A stretch of DNA of 64,000 nucleotides from Rhodobacterales bacterium 56_14_T64 (GTDB lineage Bacteria > Pseudomonadota > Alphaproteobacteria > Rhodobacterales > Rhodobacteraceae): the NCBI GenBank assembly GCA_002162795.1, contig MAAY01000042.1:1-64000 (forward strand), read 5' to 3'. This document shows positions 17,317 through 27,737 of the stretch, piece by piece. The position numbers and the translations under genes were made by a program. Positions within the stretch are counted from its first letter, which is position 1. Each line of letters opens with the position of its first letter. Below the pieces are notes generated by a model. The model ran no database searches, was not told where the DNA came from, and worked only from the letters and a program-made list of their open reading frames with translations.

Positions 17317-18099
17317 CTACCCTTTCTCAGCTTCATGCTGCAGCCGCAGTTGCGCGACGGCGGCGTTGGCTTCGGCTTTTTGATGATCACTCAGCGCTTG
17401 TTGCACATAGTCCAGATGTGTCTCGACTGCGGCGCGTGCGGCGGCGGGGTCGCGGGCTTGCAGCGCCGCGTTGATGGCGCGGTGCTGGTCCAGCAGAACC
17501 CTGCGCGAGGTGTGTTGGTGGAACATGATCTTGCGATTGTAGAACACGCCTTCGCGCAGCAGATCGAACATCGACCGCATCATGTGCAGCATCACCACGT
17601 TGTGGCTGGCATCGATGATGGCCGAGTGAAATTTGGCGTCCAGTTCGGCATCTTCTTCCGACAGCATGGGCGATGGCTCGGGGGCGTAGATGGCCTCCAT
17701 CTTGTCGAAACAGGCCTGAATGACCTGCAGGTCGTAATCTGACCCCAGACGGGCGGCGCGTTCGGCGGCCAAGCCCTCCATATCGCGGCGAAATGACAGG
17801 TAGTCGAACACGGCCTCGTGGTGGCTGGCAAACAGTTGGATCAGCGCCGGAGAGAAGGCCGAGCCGAGCACATCCGCGATGAAGACACCCGATCCGGCGC
17901 GGGCGGCAAGCAGGCCACGGTCCTGTAACTCGGCAATTGCGTCGCGCAGCGAGGGGCGGGAGACGCCCAGGCGCTCGGCCAGTTCGCGTTCCGAGGGCAA
18001 CCGTTCGCCCGGTGTCAGGATGCCACGCAGGATCAGCTTTTCGATCTGGCGCACCACGGATGCTGAGAGTTTTTCGGGTTGGACTTTTTGAAACGGCAT
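17317..18099 (-). CDS. FadR/GntR family transcriptional regulator
   Basis: QIEKLILRGILTPGERLPSERELAERLGVSRPSLRDAIAELQDRGLLAARAGSGVFI. Confidence 0.93.
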   Translation of the reverse strand: MPFQKVQPEKLSASVVRQIEKLILRGILTPGERLPSERELAERLGVSRPSLRDAIAELQDRGLLAARAGSGVFIADVLGSAFSPALIQLFASHHEAVFDYLSFRRDMEGLAAERAARLGSDYDLQVIQACFDKMEAIYAPEPSPMLSEEDAELDAKFHSAIIDASHNVVMLHMMRSMFDLLREGVFYNRKIMFHQHTSRRVLLDQHRAINAALQARDPAAARAAVETHLDYVQQALSDHQKAEANAAVAQLRLQHEAEKG

Positions 18100-18117
18100 T
18101 TGGGTACTCGGCTGAAT

Positions 18118-18216
18118 TGGTCAGTTCATTTGACCACGTGAGGATGTGCCCTGCAAGAGGAGCACCGCGGGGTTGCGATCACGATGGTTGAAATATTAGG
18201 TCAGCATTATTGACTT
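18118..18216. promoter_or_regulatory. Two candidate GntR operators (TGGTCA-N7-TGACCA; AGGTCA-N7-TGACTT)
   Basis: Inverted repeats 18118-18136 and 18198-18216 in divergent gap. Confidence 0.55.
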
Positions 18217-18268
18217 TATATCAGCTCTGAATAGCGTCGGACCCAAGTCAGCCGGAATAGGAGCCAGC

Positions 18269-19471
18269 ATGTCACTACCTCAGATCTTTGCCAGTCGCGC
18301 ATCGCGGATGAAGGCCTCGGAAATTCGTGAGTTGTTGAAGCTGCTGGATCAACCTGGTGTGATCTCGTTTGCCGGCGGGATTCCCGATCCGGCGTTGTTT
18401 CCGGCCACAGCTTTTGCCGAGGCCTTTGCTGCGGGGCTGAGCCCGGAACGCCAAGCGCAGTCGCTGCAGTATTCGGTGAGCGAGGGCTATCTGCCGCTGC
18501 GCCAGTGGATCGTTGGTGAGATGGCCAAGATCGGTGTTCCATGTTCGCCCGATAACGTGTTGATCACTTCGGGGTCGCAGCAGGCGCTGGATTATCTGGG
18601 CAAACTGTTCCTGTCACCGGGTGACACTGCATTGGTGGGTTGGCCGACCTATCTGGGCGCGCTGGCGGCGTTCAACGCTTATGAGCCGCGCTATGATCAA
18701 CTGAGCGTCAACGGCAATCGTGCAGCCAGCAGTTACGCGCAAGAGGCAGGCGGTGGGCAGGTCAAGCTGGCCTATCTGTCGGCGGATTTTGCCAACCCAA
18801 CGGGAGAAACGCTGGATCAGCGCGGGCGCGAGTCACTGCTGGACCTGACCGAGGAGCTGGGCTGTGCCTTGATCGAGGACGCCGCCTATCAGGCGTTGCG
18901 TTACGATGGCGAGGCGGTGGCGCCCATCTTGGCAACCGAGATCGCGCGGAAGGGATCAGTGGAAGAGTGCCGGACGATCTATTGCGGGTCGTTCTCCAAG
19001 ACTCTGTCGCCGGGATTGCGGTTGGGCTGGGTTGTCGCGGCCAAGCCGGTGATTTCGCAATTGGTGCTGTTGAAGCAGGCGGCGGACCTACACACCGCGA
19101 CATTGAACCAGATGGCTGTGTTTGATGTGGCTTCGCGGATATTTGATGACCATGTCGACACTGTGCGCAATGCTTATCGCAAGCGACGGGATGCCATGCT
19201 GGCGGCGCTGGAAACGCATATGCCCGAAGGGGTCAGCTGGACCCGGCCCGAGGGTGGCATGTTCGTTTGGCTGACGCTGCCAGTAGAGGTGGACGGGGCG
19301 GAATTGCTGGCGCACTCGCTAGAAACCGTCGGCGTCGCCTTTGTGCCGGGCAGCGCGTTCTTTGCGGATGGCTCGGGGGGCAACAGTATTCGGCTGAGTT
19401 TCTCATGCTCCGACGAGGATGAGATCAACGAAGGAATGCGAAAATTGGGCGAAGTTCTGCGCGAGGTCTGA
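18269..19471 (+). CDS. PLP-dependent aminotransferase (2-aminoadipate/valine aminotransferase type)
   Basis: IRELLKLLDQPGVISFAGGIPDPALFPATAF; GSFSKTLSPGLRLGWV. Confidence 0.9.
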   Translation: MSLPQIFASRASRMKASEIRELLKLLDQPGVISFAGGIPDPALFPATAFAEAFAAGLSPERQAQSLQYSVSEGYLPLRQWIVGEMAKIGVPCSPDNVLITSGSQQALDYLGKLFLSPGDTALVGWPTYLGALAAFNAYEPRYDQLSVNGNRAASSYAQEAGGGQVKLAYLSADFANPTGETLDQRGRESLLDLTEELGCALIEDAAYQALRYDGEAVAPILATEIARKGSVEECRTIYCGSFSKTLSPGLRLGWVVAAKPVISQLVLLKQAADLHTATLNQMAVFDVASRIFDDHVDTVRNAYRKRRDAMLAALETHMPEGVSWTRPEGGMFVWLTLPVEVDGAELLAHSLETVGVAFVPGSAFFADGSGGNSIRLSFSCSDEDEINEGMRKLGEVLREV

Positions 19472-19535
19472 GCAGGGTTATGCCGGCAGGGAATTGTTAA
19501 CCAAGTTGAGGGAGGCTGGGGAGAGGATTTTCGCC

Positions 19536-19934
19536 ATGCCTATTCTTGTTGTCTTGCTCTTGGTTCTGTTGACCGGTTGCATCAGCTCAACCCGGCATTT
19601 TCGCGGAGTTGAGGCGGTTCGATTGCAAGTTGACGGCAGTGTCTTTGACATTCGCCTTCGGGGTAATCTGGCCGAGGCCATTCGCGTTAACCCGCAATAT
19701 GCGCCACGAATGGGACCGCTGCGGGCGCGGGCGGGGTTTGCCATGGCAAAAGTCAGCGGATGCAAGGTGACAGGTGTGCTGGGCGATCAGGCCCTGATGA
19801 CCGGAATACTGGATTGTCAGGAGGCCGCGCCCGGGGCAGTTACCTCTTGGTACGACTGTGGTGATGTTGCGGACTGGCTGAAAGAGAGTGGATCTGCGGC
19901 TTACCCAAAATATGAGTGCTCGCCCTTATCGTGA
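19536..19934 (+). CDS. Putative small lipoprotein
   Basis: MPILVVLLLVLLTGCISSTRHFRG: LTGC lipobox. Confidence 0.6.
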   Translation: MPILVVLLLVLLTGCISSTRHFRGVEAVRLQVDGSVFDIRLRGNLAEAIRVNPQYAPRMGPLRARAGFAMAKVSGCKVTGVLGDQALMTGILDCQEAAPGAVTSWYDCGDVADWLKESGSAAYPKYECSPLS

Positions 19935-20063
19935 ATTTGGGGTGAGTTTCGCAACATATGGTAGAGATCCTGGGCGCGTTTGCCGGATTATGGGGCTGTA
20001 TCGTTGACACAACTACCTTGAACCGCTCAGGTTTCTGTCTAACGGAATCATTGCGGGGCGAAT

Positions 20064-23000
20064 TTGCGCTTTTCCAAACTCAGGCTGACCGGCTTTAAAA
20101 GTTTTGTGGACCCGACCGATCTGATAATCTCGGACGGTTTGACCGGTGTTGTCGGACCCAATGGCTGTGGCAAGTCCAATCTGCTGGAAGCGTTGCGTTG
20201 GGTGATGGGGGAAAATAGACCCAAGTCGATGCGTGGCGGCGGCATGGAGGATGTGATCTTTGCCGGTGCCCATTCGCGTGGCGCGCGCAACTTTGCCGAG
20301 GTCAGCCTACAAATCGACAACACCGAACGGCTGGCACCGTCCGGGTTCAACGAGAGCGACAGCCTGGAGATCGTGCGGCGAATCACACGGGATGTCGGCA
20401 GTGCCTACAAGGCCAATACCAAGGACGTGCGGGCGCGGGATGTGCAGATGCTGTTTGCCGATGCCTCGACCGGGGCGCATAGCCCGGCGCTGGTGGGGCA
20501 GGGGCAGATAGCCATGCTGATCAACGCCAAGCCCAAGGCGCGGCGGCGGATCCTGGAGGAGGCGGCAGGGATCTCAGGCCTGTACCAGCGGCGGCATGAG
20601 GCTGAGCTGAAGTTGAAGGGCACGGAAACTAACCTGCTGCGGGTCGATGACGTGATCGAACAAATGGCGGCGCAGTTGGCGCAGTTGGCGCGGCAAGCCC
20701 GGCAAGCGCAGCGTTACCGCGATATTGGCGAGCAGTTGCGGCAGGCTGAGGGCATGTTGCTGTACCGGCGCTGGCGAGAGGCGGATGATGCACGACTGGC
20801 CGCGGAGGAGGTGGACCGGACGCGGGTGACACAGGCCTCGAAGGCTGAGGCGATGGCGCGAATTGCGGCTGACCAGCGGCTTGAGGCTGAGGGTAAGTTG
20901 CCGCCGTTACGGGAAGAGGAAGCGATTGCGGCGGCGGTTCTGCAGCGGTTGATTGTGCAACGTGATGCGTTGAGCGCGCAGGATGCGCAGGCGCGGCAGG
21001 CGATTGAGACGCTGACCAACCGGGTTTTGCAATTGGGCCGCGATATCGAGCGTGAAAGTGGTCTGAACCGGGATGCGGGCGACACCATTGAACAGCTGGA
21101 GTGGGAGGCCCGCGAGCTGTCAAAGGCCGGTGAAGGACAGGACGAGCGGTTGAATGAGGCGGCTGATTTGTCTCGGGAGGCCTCGAAAATCTTGCAGGGG
21201 CATGAGGATCATCTGGCGCAGCTTACCGAAGATGTGGCTCGATTGGCGGCGCGCCATCAATCGGCGCAGCGGTTGGTTGAAGACCATAACCGCGCTTTGA
21301 TGCGGGCGACAGGAGAGGGCGACCGCGCGCGGTCGGCGGTGGACGAGGCCAAGGTGGCTTTGACGCGGGTAGAAGCTGAGTTTGAGGCGGCTGTTGAGGC
21401 CGAGGAAGAAACCAGAGAGGCTGCGGAGCTGGCAGAGGAAGCGTTGGCGGCAGCGGATGACATGCGCGGCGAAACGCAGGCGCGTGAATCCGATGCCAGG
21501 GCACAACGGTCCGAGGCTGAAGGCGAGTTGGGGGCGTTGCGGGCAGAGGTCACGGCGCTGGCCAAACTGGTAGAACGCGACACCGCCGAGGGTGGTCAGG
21601 TGCTGGACGAATTGCAGGTAGAGCCGGGCTATGAAAAGGCGCTGGGGGCGGCGTTGGCGGATGATCTGCGGATGCCGCTGGTGGCGGCTGATGGTCCCTC
21701 GGGCTGGGTGGATTTGTCGGCGTATTCGCGTGATCTACCGATGCCTGAGGGGACATTGCCATTGGCGAGGCATGTATCAGGCCCCGAGGCGCTGGGGCGG
21801 CGCATTGCGCAGATTGGCTTGGTTGACGGCGATAGCGGGCCGCGCCTCCAGGCGCAGCTGCAGCCAGGGCAGCGTTTGGTCTCACTCGAAGGGGATTTGT
21901 GGCGTTGGGATGGGTTCCGCGCTTGGGCCGAGGACGCGCCTAGTGCGGCAGCGCTGCGGTTGGAACAACTGAACCGGCTGGAATCGCTGAAACAAGAGAT
22001 GGAACGGGTTGGCGCGCGGGCTGAGGGCGCGCGCGCGGCGCATGAAGTGTTGGTGCGTAAGCTGGAGCAAGTGGCGCAGGCCGATCAGGATGCTCGGCAG
22101 GCCCGCCGCGCTGCCGATCAGCGGGTTGCGGACAGTGCACGGGCGTTGAGCCGGGCCGAGGCCAACCGGAACCTGGGCGAGGGCAAGCTGGAGACGCTGG
22201 GCATCGCGGTGGCGCGCCACGACGAGGATGCCGAGGCGGCGCAAGAGCACTTGTCCGAGGCGAAGGAAGCTCTTGAAGACCTAGGCGATTTGGATACCGC
22301 ACGTGGTGGTGTCGAGGATGTCAAACAAGCGGTTGAGGCCGCGCGGATCACCATGTTGACGCATCGCTCAACCCATGACGAGCTGCGCCGCGAGGGCGAG
22401 GCGCGCACCAAGCGATCGCAACAAGTGACTAAGGATATCAGCGGCTGGAAACACCGGTTGGACAGTGCTGACAAACGGATTACCGAGTTGGCCGAACGCC
22501 GGGAGGCCTCGCAAGACGAGCTGGAAGAGGCCAATGCGGTGCCGTTTGAGATCGCTGAAAAGCGCGAGGAGCTGACAGAGGCGATTGAAGAAGCCGAGGT
22601 GCGCAAGAGCTTGGCCAGTGAGGCGCTGGTTGGGGCTGAAACGGTGTTGCGCGATGCGGTGCAAACCGAACGCGAAGCTGAACGGCTGGCATCCGAGGCC
22701 CGCGAGGCCCGCGCCCGCGCCGAAGCACTGAGTGAGGCCGCGCGCGAAACTGTGGCCCATGCTGCGGAGCGTATTGCTGAGGACCAGCAGCTTACACCGC
22801 ATCAGCTACTGGAACAGTTGGATGCCAATCCCGAAGACATGCCCGCGGCCGAGGTTCTGGAGGCGGAAGTGAACCGTCACAAACGTCAGCGCGACGCCTT
22901 GGGAGCGGTCAACCTGCGCGCTGAAGAAGATGCGCGTGAGATCAAGGACGAGCACGACACTTTGGTTAGCGAGAAAGCGGATCTGGAAGAGGCGGTAAAG

Positions 23001-23519
23001 ACCCTACGCAACGGGATTTCCAGCCTGAACCGCGAGGGACGTGAGCGTTTGCTGACCGCCTTTGAACAGGTCAACGGCAGCTTTTCATCGCTATTTCGAC
23101 ACTTGTTCGGCGGTGGTGAGGCCAGTCTGGTGATGGTTGAAAGCGACGACCCTTTGGACGCTGGGCTGGAAATCATGTGTCAGCCCCCGGGTAAGAAGCT
23201 GTCGACTTTGTCACTGCTGTCAGGTGGCGAGCAGACATTGACCGCGATGGCGCTGATTTTTGCGGTGTTCCTGGCCAACCCAGCGCCGATTTGCGTGCTG
23301 GACGAGGTCGACGCGCCGCTGGATGACGCCAATGTCACCCGGTTCTGCGACCTGTTGGACGAGATGTGTCGGCAGACCGATACCCGCTTCTTGATCATCA
23401 CTCACCACGCGGTGACGATGGCGCGAATGGACCGACTGTTTGGTGTGACCATGCAGGAACAAGGGGTCAGTCAGCTGGTGTCGGTTGATTTGAAAAAGGC
23501 CGAGGCTATGGTGGCCTGA
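20064..23519 (+). CDS. smc: Chromosome segregation protein SMC
   Basis: TTG start; MRFSKLRLTGFKSFVDPTDL, GPNGCGKSNLLEALRWVMGE, LLSGGEQTLTAMALIFAVF, VLDEVDAPLDDANV. Confidence 0.98.
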   Translation: MRFSKLRLTGFKSFVDPTDLIISDGLTGVVGPNGCGKSNLLEALRWVMGENRPKSMRGGGMEDVIFAGAHSRGARNFAEVSLQIDNTERLAPSGFNESDSLEIVRRITRDVGSAYKANTKDVRARDVQMLFADASTGAHSPALVGQGQIAMLINAKPKARRRILEEAAGISGLYQRRHEAELKLKGTETNLLRVDDVIEQMAAQLAQLARQARQAQRYRDIGEQLRQAEGMLLYRRWREADDARLAAEEVDRTRVTQASKAEAMARIAADQRLEAEGKLPPLREEEAIAAAVLQRLIVQRDALSAQDAQARQAIETLTNRVLQLGRDIERESGLNRDAGDTIEQLEWEARELSKAGEGQDERLNEAADLSREASKILQGHEDHLAQLTEDVARLAARHQSAQRLVEDHNRALMRATGEGDRARSAVDEAKVALTRVEAEFEAAVEAEEETREAAELAEEALAAADDMRGETQARESDARAQRSEAEGELGALRAEVTALAKLVERDTAEGGQVLDELQVEPGYEKALGAALADDLRMPLVAADGPSGWVDLSAYSRDLPMPEGTLPLARHVSGPEALGRRIAQIGLVDGDSGPRLQAQLQPGQRLVSLEGDLWRWDGFRAWAEDAPSAAALRLEQLNRLESLKQEMERVGARAEGARAAHEVLVRKLEQVAQADQDARQARRAADQRVADSARALSRAEANRNLGEGKLETLGIAVARHDEDAEAAQEHLSEAKEALEDLGDLDTARGGVEDVKQAVEAARITMLTHRSTHDELRREGEARTKRSQQVTKDISGWKHRLDSADKRITELAERREASQDELEEANAVPFEIAEKREELTEAIEEAEVRKSLASEALVGAETVLRDAVQTEREAERLASEAREARARAEALSEAARETVAHAAERIAEDQQLTPHQLLEQLDANPEDMPAAEVLEAEVNRHKRQRDALGAVNLRAEEDAREIKDEHDTLVSEKADLEEAVKTLRNGISSLNREGRERLLTAFEQVNGSFSSLFRHLFGGGEASLVMVESDDPLDAGLEIMCQPPGKKLSTLSLLSGGEQTLTAMALIFAVFLANPAPICVLDEVDAPLDDANVTRFCDLLDEMCRQTDTRFLIITHHAVTMARMDRLFGVTMQEQGVSQLVSVDLKKAEAMVA

Positions 23520-23591
23520 CTTATTATTTCCCCTTGTGGGGAGTAAGCTGAGTCAACTAGCCATGATTTGAAAGCAATAAAGGATGTGTCC

Positions 23592-24059
23592 ATGAAAATT
23601 ATTACAAAGCTTGCGGCGGCCGCCGTTGTCTGTGTTCCGTCGCTGGTTTCGGCCGAGATGTTGGTGGCGACCAATCCTGACACTCTGGTGCAGTTTTTTG
23701 TCGAAGAGGGCGCTGACGTTGAAAGCACCGTGGACAATGCCGGTGATCCGAAACTGAAGGTCGAATATTACGGTTCGGACTTTGTTTTGTACTTCTACGA
23801 TTGCACCGACAACAGTGATTGCAAATCGATCCAGTTCTTCTCGGGGTATAAGACCGAAGGCAGCGTGCGCAAATCCAAGGTGAACACCTGGAACGCTGAA
23901 AACCGTTATTCCCGCGCCTATATTTCTGACAGTGGATCAGCCCGGATCGAACATGATCTGTACCTTGGCAACGCCGGTATTGATGCGGATGATTTTGCCG
24001 CTCTGGTCAGCAAATGGACCAGCGCCCAGGGTGAGTTCGAAGAATTCATCGATTGGTGA
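23592..24059 (+). CDS. YbjN domain-containing secreted protein
   Basis: Signal peptide MKIITKLAAAAVVCVPSLVSA; FVLYFYDCTDNSDCKSIQFFSGYKT. Confidence 0.7.
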   Translation: MKIITKLAAAAVVCVPSLVSAEMLVATNPDTLVQFFVEEGADVESTVDNAGDPKLKVEYYGSDFVLYFYDCTDNSDCKSIQFFSGYKTEGSVRKSKVNTWNAENRYSRAYISDSGSARIEHDLYLGNAGIDADDFAALVSKWTSAQGEFEEFIDW

Positions 24060-24097
24060 TATTGCTAGGCGGGGGGCGACCCCCGCCGCTGTTTTGG

Positions 24098-25267
24098 TCA
24101 AAGCTTGTTCAGCAGGGCAGGTGTAGGCCAGGCGTCGGCTGGCAGGCCAAGGCGCTGTTGTTCGGCCTGTACTGCAATGCGGGTTTTAGAGCCTAATATC
24201 CCATCTACCTTTCCCACATCATGACCGCGCGCCTGCAGCTTCTTTTGTAGCTGCTTCATCTGTGCGCCGCTGAGGCCCTGATCGGGGTTGCCTGCCTTGT
24301 AGACACCTGCGCCGTCCAGACGGGTGGCGAAATAGGCGGCAGTCAGCACATAGGTGAAACTCTGGTTCCACTCAAAGTAGACGTCGAAATTGGGGTAGGC
24401 GAGGAAGGCCGGGCCTTTGTGCCCCTGTGGCAGCAGCAGTGAGGCTTGCAGATTGCCGCTGGCCAGCGAACCAGAGCGAGGTTGAACACCCATTTTGGCC
24501 CAGTTAGAGACCGAATTCTTTTGCGAAGGGCCAGTTTTGGACAGGTCCAAACCACTTGGGATTGTGACCTCTTGCAGCCAGGGCTGGTTTGGTTGCCACC
24601 CCAAGTTCGACAGCATCTTGCCGCCCGACATCAATGCGTCCGGGGGGGATGTTTTCAGGCTGACCTGACCATCCCCATCGCCATCAGTGCCGTTTTCCAG
24701 AATGTCGCGGGGCAGCATCTGCACCATGCCGATTTCACCGGCCCAGGCGCCTGTGGTTTTACGTGGGTCGAAATTGCCCTGTTCATAGAGTTCGAGTGCG
24801 GCAAAGATTTGTGGGCGGAACAGTTCGGGGCGGCGGCAGTCGTGCGACAGGGTGACCAGTGCGTTCAGCGTGTTGAAGTCACCCTGGAAAGCGCCGTAGT
24901 CGGTCTCGAACGCCCAGAAGGCCAGCAGCACGCCACGGTCGATGCCGTATGTTTTCTCGATCCTGTCGAAGGTGCTATTAAATTTCTTGGACATCGAGCG
25001 GCCACGATCTACCCGATTTTGCGAGATCAGGTGACGGGAGAATTCGATGAATGGTTTTTGGAAAACACCTTGTGAACGATCCGCGCGCAGCACCTTGGGG
25101 TCCTGCTTTACGCTTTTGAAAAACGCTTTGGTGGTGGCAGCATCATGGCCTGCACTGATGGCCTCACGTTTCAGGTCTTTGACAAATCCCGAAAAGCCGC
25201 CGCCGCATTGGGCAAAGACAGTGGCGGGTAACAGGCTGGCAACAAGGGCTAGGGGCAATAAGCGCAT
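24098..25267 (-). CDS. Lytic murein transglycosylase (MltB-type, C-terminal peptidoglycan-binding domain)
   Basis: LLAFWAFETDYGAFQGDFNTLNALVTL; GEIGMVQMLPRDI; GLSGAQMKQLQKKLQARGHDVGKVDGILGSKTRIAVQ. Confidence 0.92.
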   Translation of the reverse strand: MRLLPLALVASLLPATVFAQCGGGFSGFVKDLKREAISAGHDAATTKAFFKSVKQDPKVLRADRSQGVFQKPFIEFSRHLISQNRVDRGRSMSKKFNSTFDRIEKTYGIDRGVLLAFWAFETDYGAFQGDFNTLNALVTLSHDCRRPELFRPQIFAALELYEQGNFDPRKTTGAWAGEIGMVQMLPRDILENGTDGDGDGQVSLKTSPPDALMSGGKMLSNLGWQPNQPWLQEVTIPSGLDLSKTGPSQKNSVSNWAKMGVQPRSGSLASGNLQASLLLPQGHKGPAFLAYPNFDVYFEWNQSFTYVLTAAYFATRLDGAGVYKAGNPDQGLSGAQMKQLQKKLQARGHDVGKVDGILGSKTRIAVQAEQQRLGLPADAWPTPALLNKL

Positions 25268-25307
25268 AAAAAGGGCAATCCAATATGACAGAGATGCCCC
25301 TTGTTAG

Positions 25308-26219
25308 CTAGAACATCAGGGCCAAGGCAACCGTCAAGACCAACGCAAGGCCCCAGACCTGCCAGAGTTTGGTGGTGCAAGCGTCGATATCATGGGCGGT
25401 GATGGATTTACTGGCGGGCGCATTGACCCAGGGAAAATCCTGCATCTGACCGTCATATGACCGCGGGCCAGCCAGGGCCAGATCCAGCGCGCGCGACATG
25501 GCGGCTTCGGGCCAACCGGCGTTGGGCGAGCGGTGGCGGCGGGCATCAGTCACGATGGCGCGCCAGTTGCGCAACTGACCGCTGCACAGGGCGATCAGTA
25601 GGCCGGTCAGGCGCGCCGGGATCAGGTTCAGCAGATCGTCCATGCGGGCGGCGGCTTTGCCGAAGTCTTCGTATTGGTCGTTGCGATAACCGATCATGCT
25701 GTCGGCGGTGTTGATCATCTTGTAGACCAGCAGCCCTGGCAACCCGGCGAGCAGAAACCAGAACGCAGGCGCAATGACACCATCCGAGAAATTTTCGGCA
25801 CCGCTTTCGATGGCCGAGCGGGCGACCTGCGGGGTGGTCATCGACGCGGTGTCGCGGCTGACGATCATGGCGACCGCTTCGCGGCCATGGGACAGGGATT
25901 GCCGCAGGCCGGTGGCCACAGCCGTGACATGATCGGTCAGGGATCGCTGGGCGATCAGTATGGCGGCGCAGAGGACGGACATCACCGGGCCGAGCAGGGT
26001 TAGCAGTGTGCCGAGAAGCAGGCCCAACCCGATCAGAACAGCCACAGTGATGCCGCCTTTGATACGCAGGTGAGGTCCGTGATTCAGGCTCTCATCAAGG
26101 GCTTTTACCACTTTTCCCATCAAGACGGCAGGGTGCGGGATGCGTGACCACAGCCATTTCGGTTCCCCCAGAACTGCGTCCAGGATTAGTGCGATAGATA
26201 AGAGGGCCGCCGTGCTCAT
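25308..26219 (-). CDS. cbiB: Adenosylcobinamide-phosphate synthase
   Basis: [67 protein letters not shown]. Confidence 0.95.
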   Translation of the reverse strand: MSTAALLSIALILDAVLGEPKWLWSRIPHPAVLMGKVVKALDESLNHGPHLRIKGGITVAVLIGLGLLLGTLLTLLGPVMSVLCAAILIAQRSLTDHVTAVATGLRQSLSHGREAVAMIVSRDTASMTTPQVARSAIESGAENFSDGVIAPAFWFLLAGLPGLLVYKMINTADSMIGYRNDQYEDFGKAAARMDDLLNLIPARLTGLLIALCSGQLRNWRAIVTDARRHRSPNAGWPEAAMSRALDLALAGPRSYDGQMQDFPWVNAPASKSITAHDIDACTTKLWQVWGLALVLTVALALMF

Positions 26220-27178
26220 AACTCGGCCTTGATTCGGTCCCAGCCATCTTCGGGGGGGAGGCCCAGACGCAGGAGCGTTTTGGAGTATGGGAAGATGCGG
26301 CTGAGGATGTGTTTGCGGGCCAGACGGTCGTGCCAGGCTTTGGCGTCGTCGACCTCGTACAGGCGGAACAGCGGCGTGCCGCCGACCAGGTGTGCGCCGC
26401 GTGCTAGAACAAGCGCATCCAATCGGGCAGCATCCTGTGTCAGGCGGGCGCGGGTCGTGGCGGCCCAATCGTGGTCCTGCAGCGCCTCAGCGCCGATTTG
26501 CAGAGCAGGGCCAGAGACGGCCCAAGGACCTTGCCATGTTTCCAGTTTTGAAATCAGGTCCGGGTGGCCGATAGCAAAGCCCAGCCGCAAACCAGCCAGT
26601 CCCCAGAACTTGCCAAAGCTTTTCAGCACCACAACACCGGGGCGGTTTGCCAATGAGATCAGGCTCCGCTCGGGGCAGATGTCGCAGAAGCTCTCGTCGA
26701 TCACCGTCAGCGGCCCGGTGACGTCCTGTTCTGACCACAGCCGTCCGTCGGGATTGTTGGGATGGACCAGAACCCGCGCTTGGGTCGGCCCATGATCCGC
26801 AACCGTCCAGCCATGAGCACGGAAACCAGCTGCGTGTTCGTTGTAAGTTGGTGGCGTGATTTCAACTGTTTGCGCAGGCGCCAGTGCGGGCAGGGTGGCG
26901 ATCAGAGCCGAGGCACCGGGTGCCGGCAGAACTGCTGCATCTGGAGGGATTTCCCAGAAGGATCGGGCTGATTCTACCAATTTCTGGTGTGCGTTGTGGT
27001 CGGGTAGCGCGGACCAAACTTCAGGTTGAAAATCACTAAGGGGGAAAGGTAAGGGATTGATCCCCGTTGACAAATCCAGCCAATCGGACCGCATACCGCC
27101 AAATAGCGTCATCGCGGCATCCAGACCGCCGCCGTGATCTCGTTGAGTTTGCGGAGTTTTATCGGATGAATAGGGCAT
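26216..27178 (-). CDS. cobC: Threonine-phosphate decarboxylase
   Basis: [40 protein letters not shown]; 4-bp overlap with cbiB. Confidence 0.9.
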   Translation of the reverse strand: MPYSSDKTPQTQRDHGGGLDAAMTLFGGMRSDWLDLSTGINPLPFPLSDFQPEVWSALPDHNAHQKLVESARSFWEIPPDAAVLPAPGASALIATLPALAPAQTVEITPPTYNEHAAGFRAHGWTVADHGPTQARVLVHPNNPDGRLWSEQDVTGPLTVIDESFCDICPERSLISLANRPGVVVLKSFGKFWGLAGLRLGFAIGHPDLISKLETWQGPWAVSGPALQIGAEALQDHDWAATTRARLTQDAARLDALVLARGAHLVGGTPLFRLYEVDDAKAWHDRLARKHILSRIFPYSKTLLRLGLPPEDGWDRIKAEL

Positions 27179-27359
27179 GGCAACGCCTGATGAACAATGG
27201 GGAAAGTCCAGCCACCACTAAAGCGGCTAGGTGCATATGGAACAAGATCTTTCACGAGGCAACCGTGCTTGGTGATTTGCGTAAAATTTGCTAAGACATA
27301 TTTAACGGTTACCGATGTTGGGGAGTGGCACGGCGTTAAAGAGTGTGCCCGGTTATTGT

Positions 27360-27722
27360 ATGAATGTTTTGATTGTTGAGAGTACCTTGGATCTTGGGGC
27401 GCTATGGAAGAGGCACCTTGAGCGGCAAGGAGCCGAGGTCACGCTGGTGGAAAACCAGGAGGCCGCCATCCTGGCGTTATACGCCGGTGACTATGATATC
27501 ATTGTGTTGGATCTGGTGATCGAAGAAGGCAGTGCCCTGGCAGTGGCCGATTTTGCTAGTTATCGCCGCCCTGATGCGCGGGTGATTTTTGTTACCAACA
27601 CCAGCTTCTTTTCAGACGGCTCAATTTTTGCCCATAGCCCCAACGCCTGTGCCTATGTGCAAAGCGGCACGCCGCCAGAAGATCTGGCGGCGATGGTGGA
27701 GCATTACGCGGGCGCGCGATAG
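27360..27722 (+). CDS. Single-domain (divergent) response regulator receiver protein
   Basis: MNVLIVESTLDLGALWKRHLERQGAEVTLVENQEAAILALYAGDYDIIVLDLVIEEGSAL. Confidence 0.75.
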   Translation: MNVLIVESTLDLGALWKRHLERQGAEVTLVENQEAAILALYAGDYDIIVLDLVIEEGSALAVADFASYRRPDARVIFVTNTSFFSDGSIFAHSPNACAYVQSGTPPEDLAAMVEHYAGAR

Positions 27723-27737
27723 GTTTCACGCCCGGCG

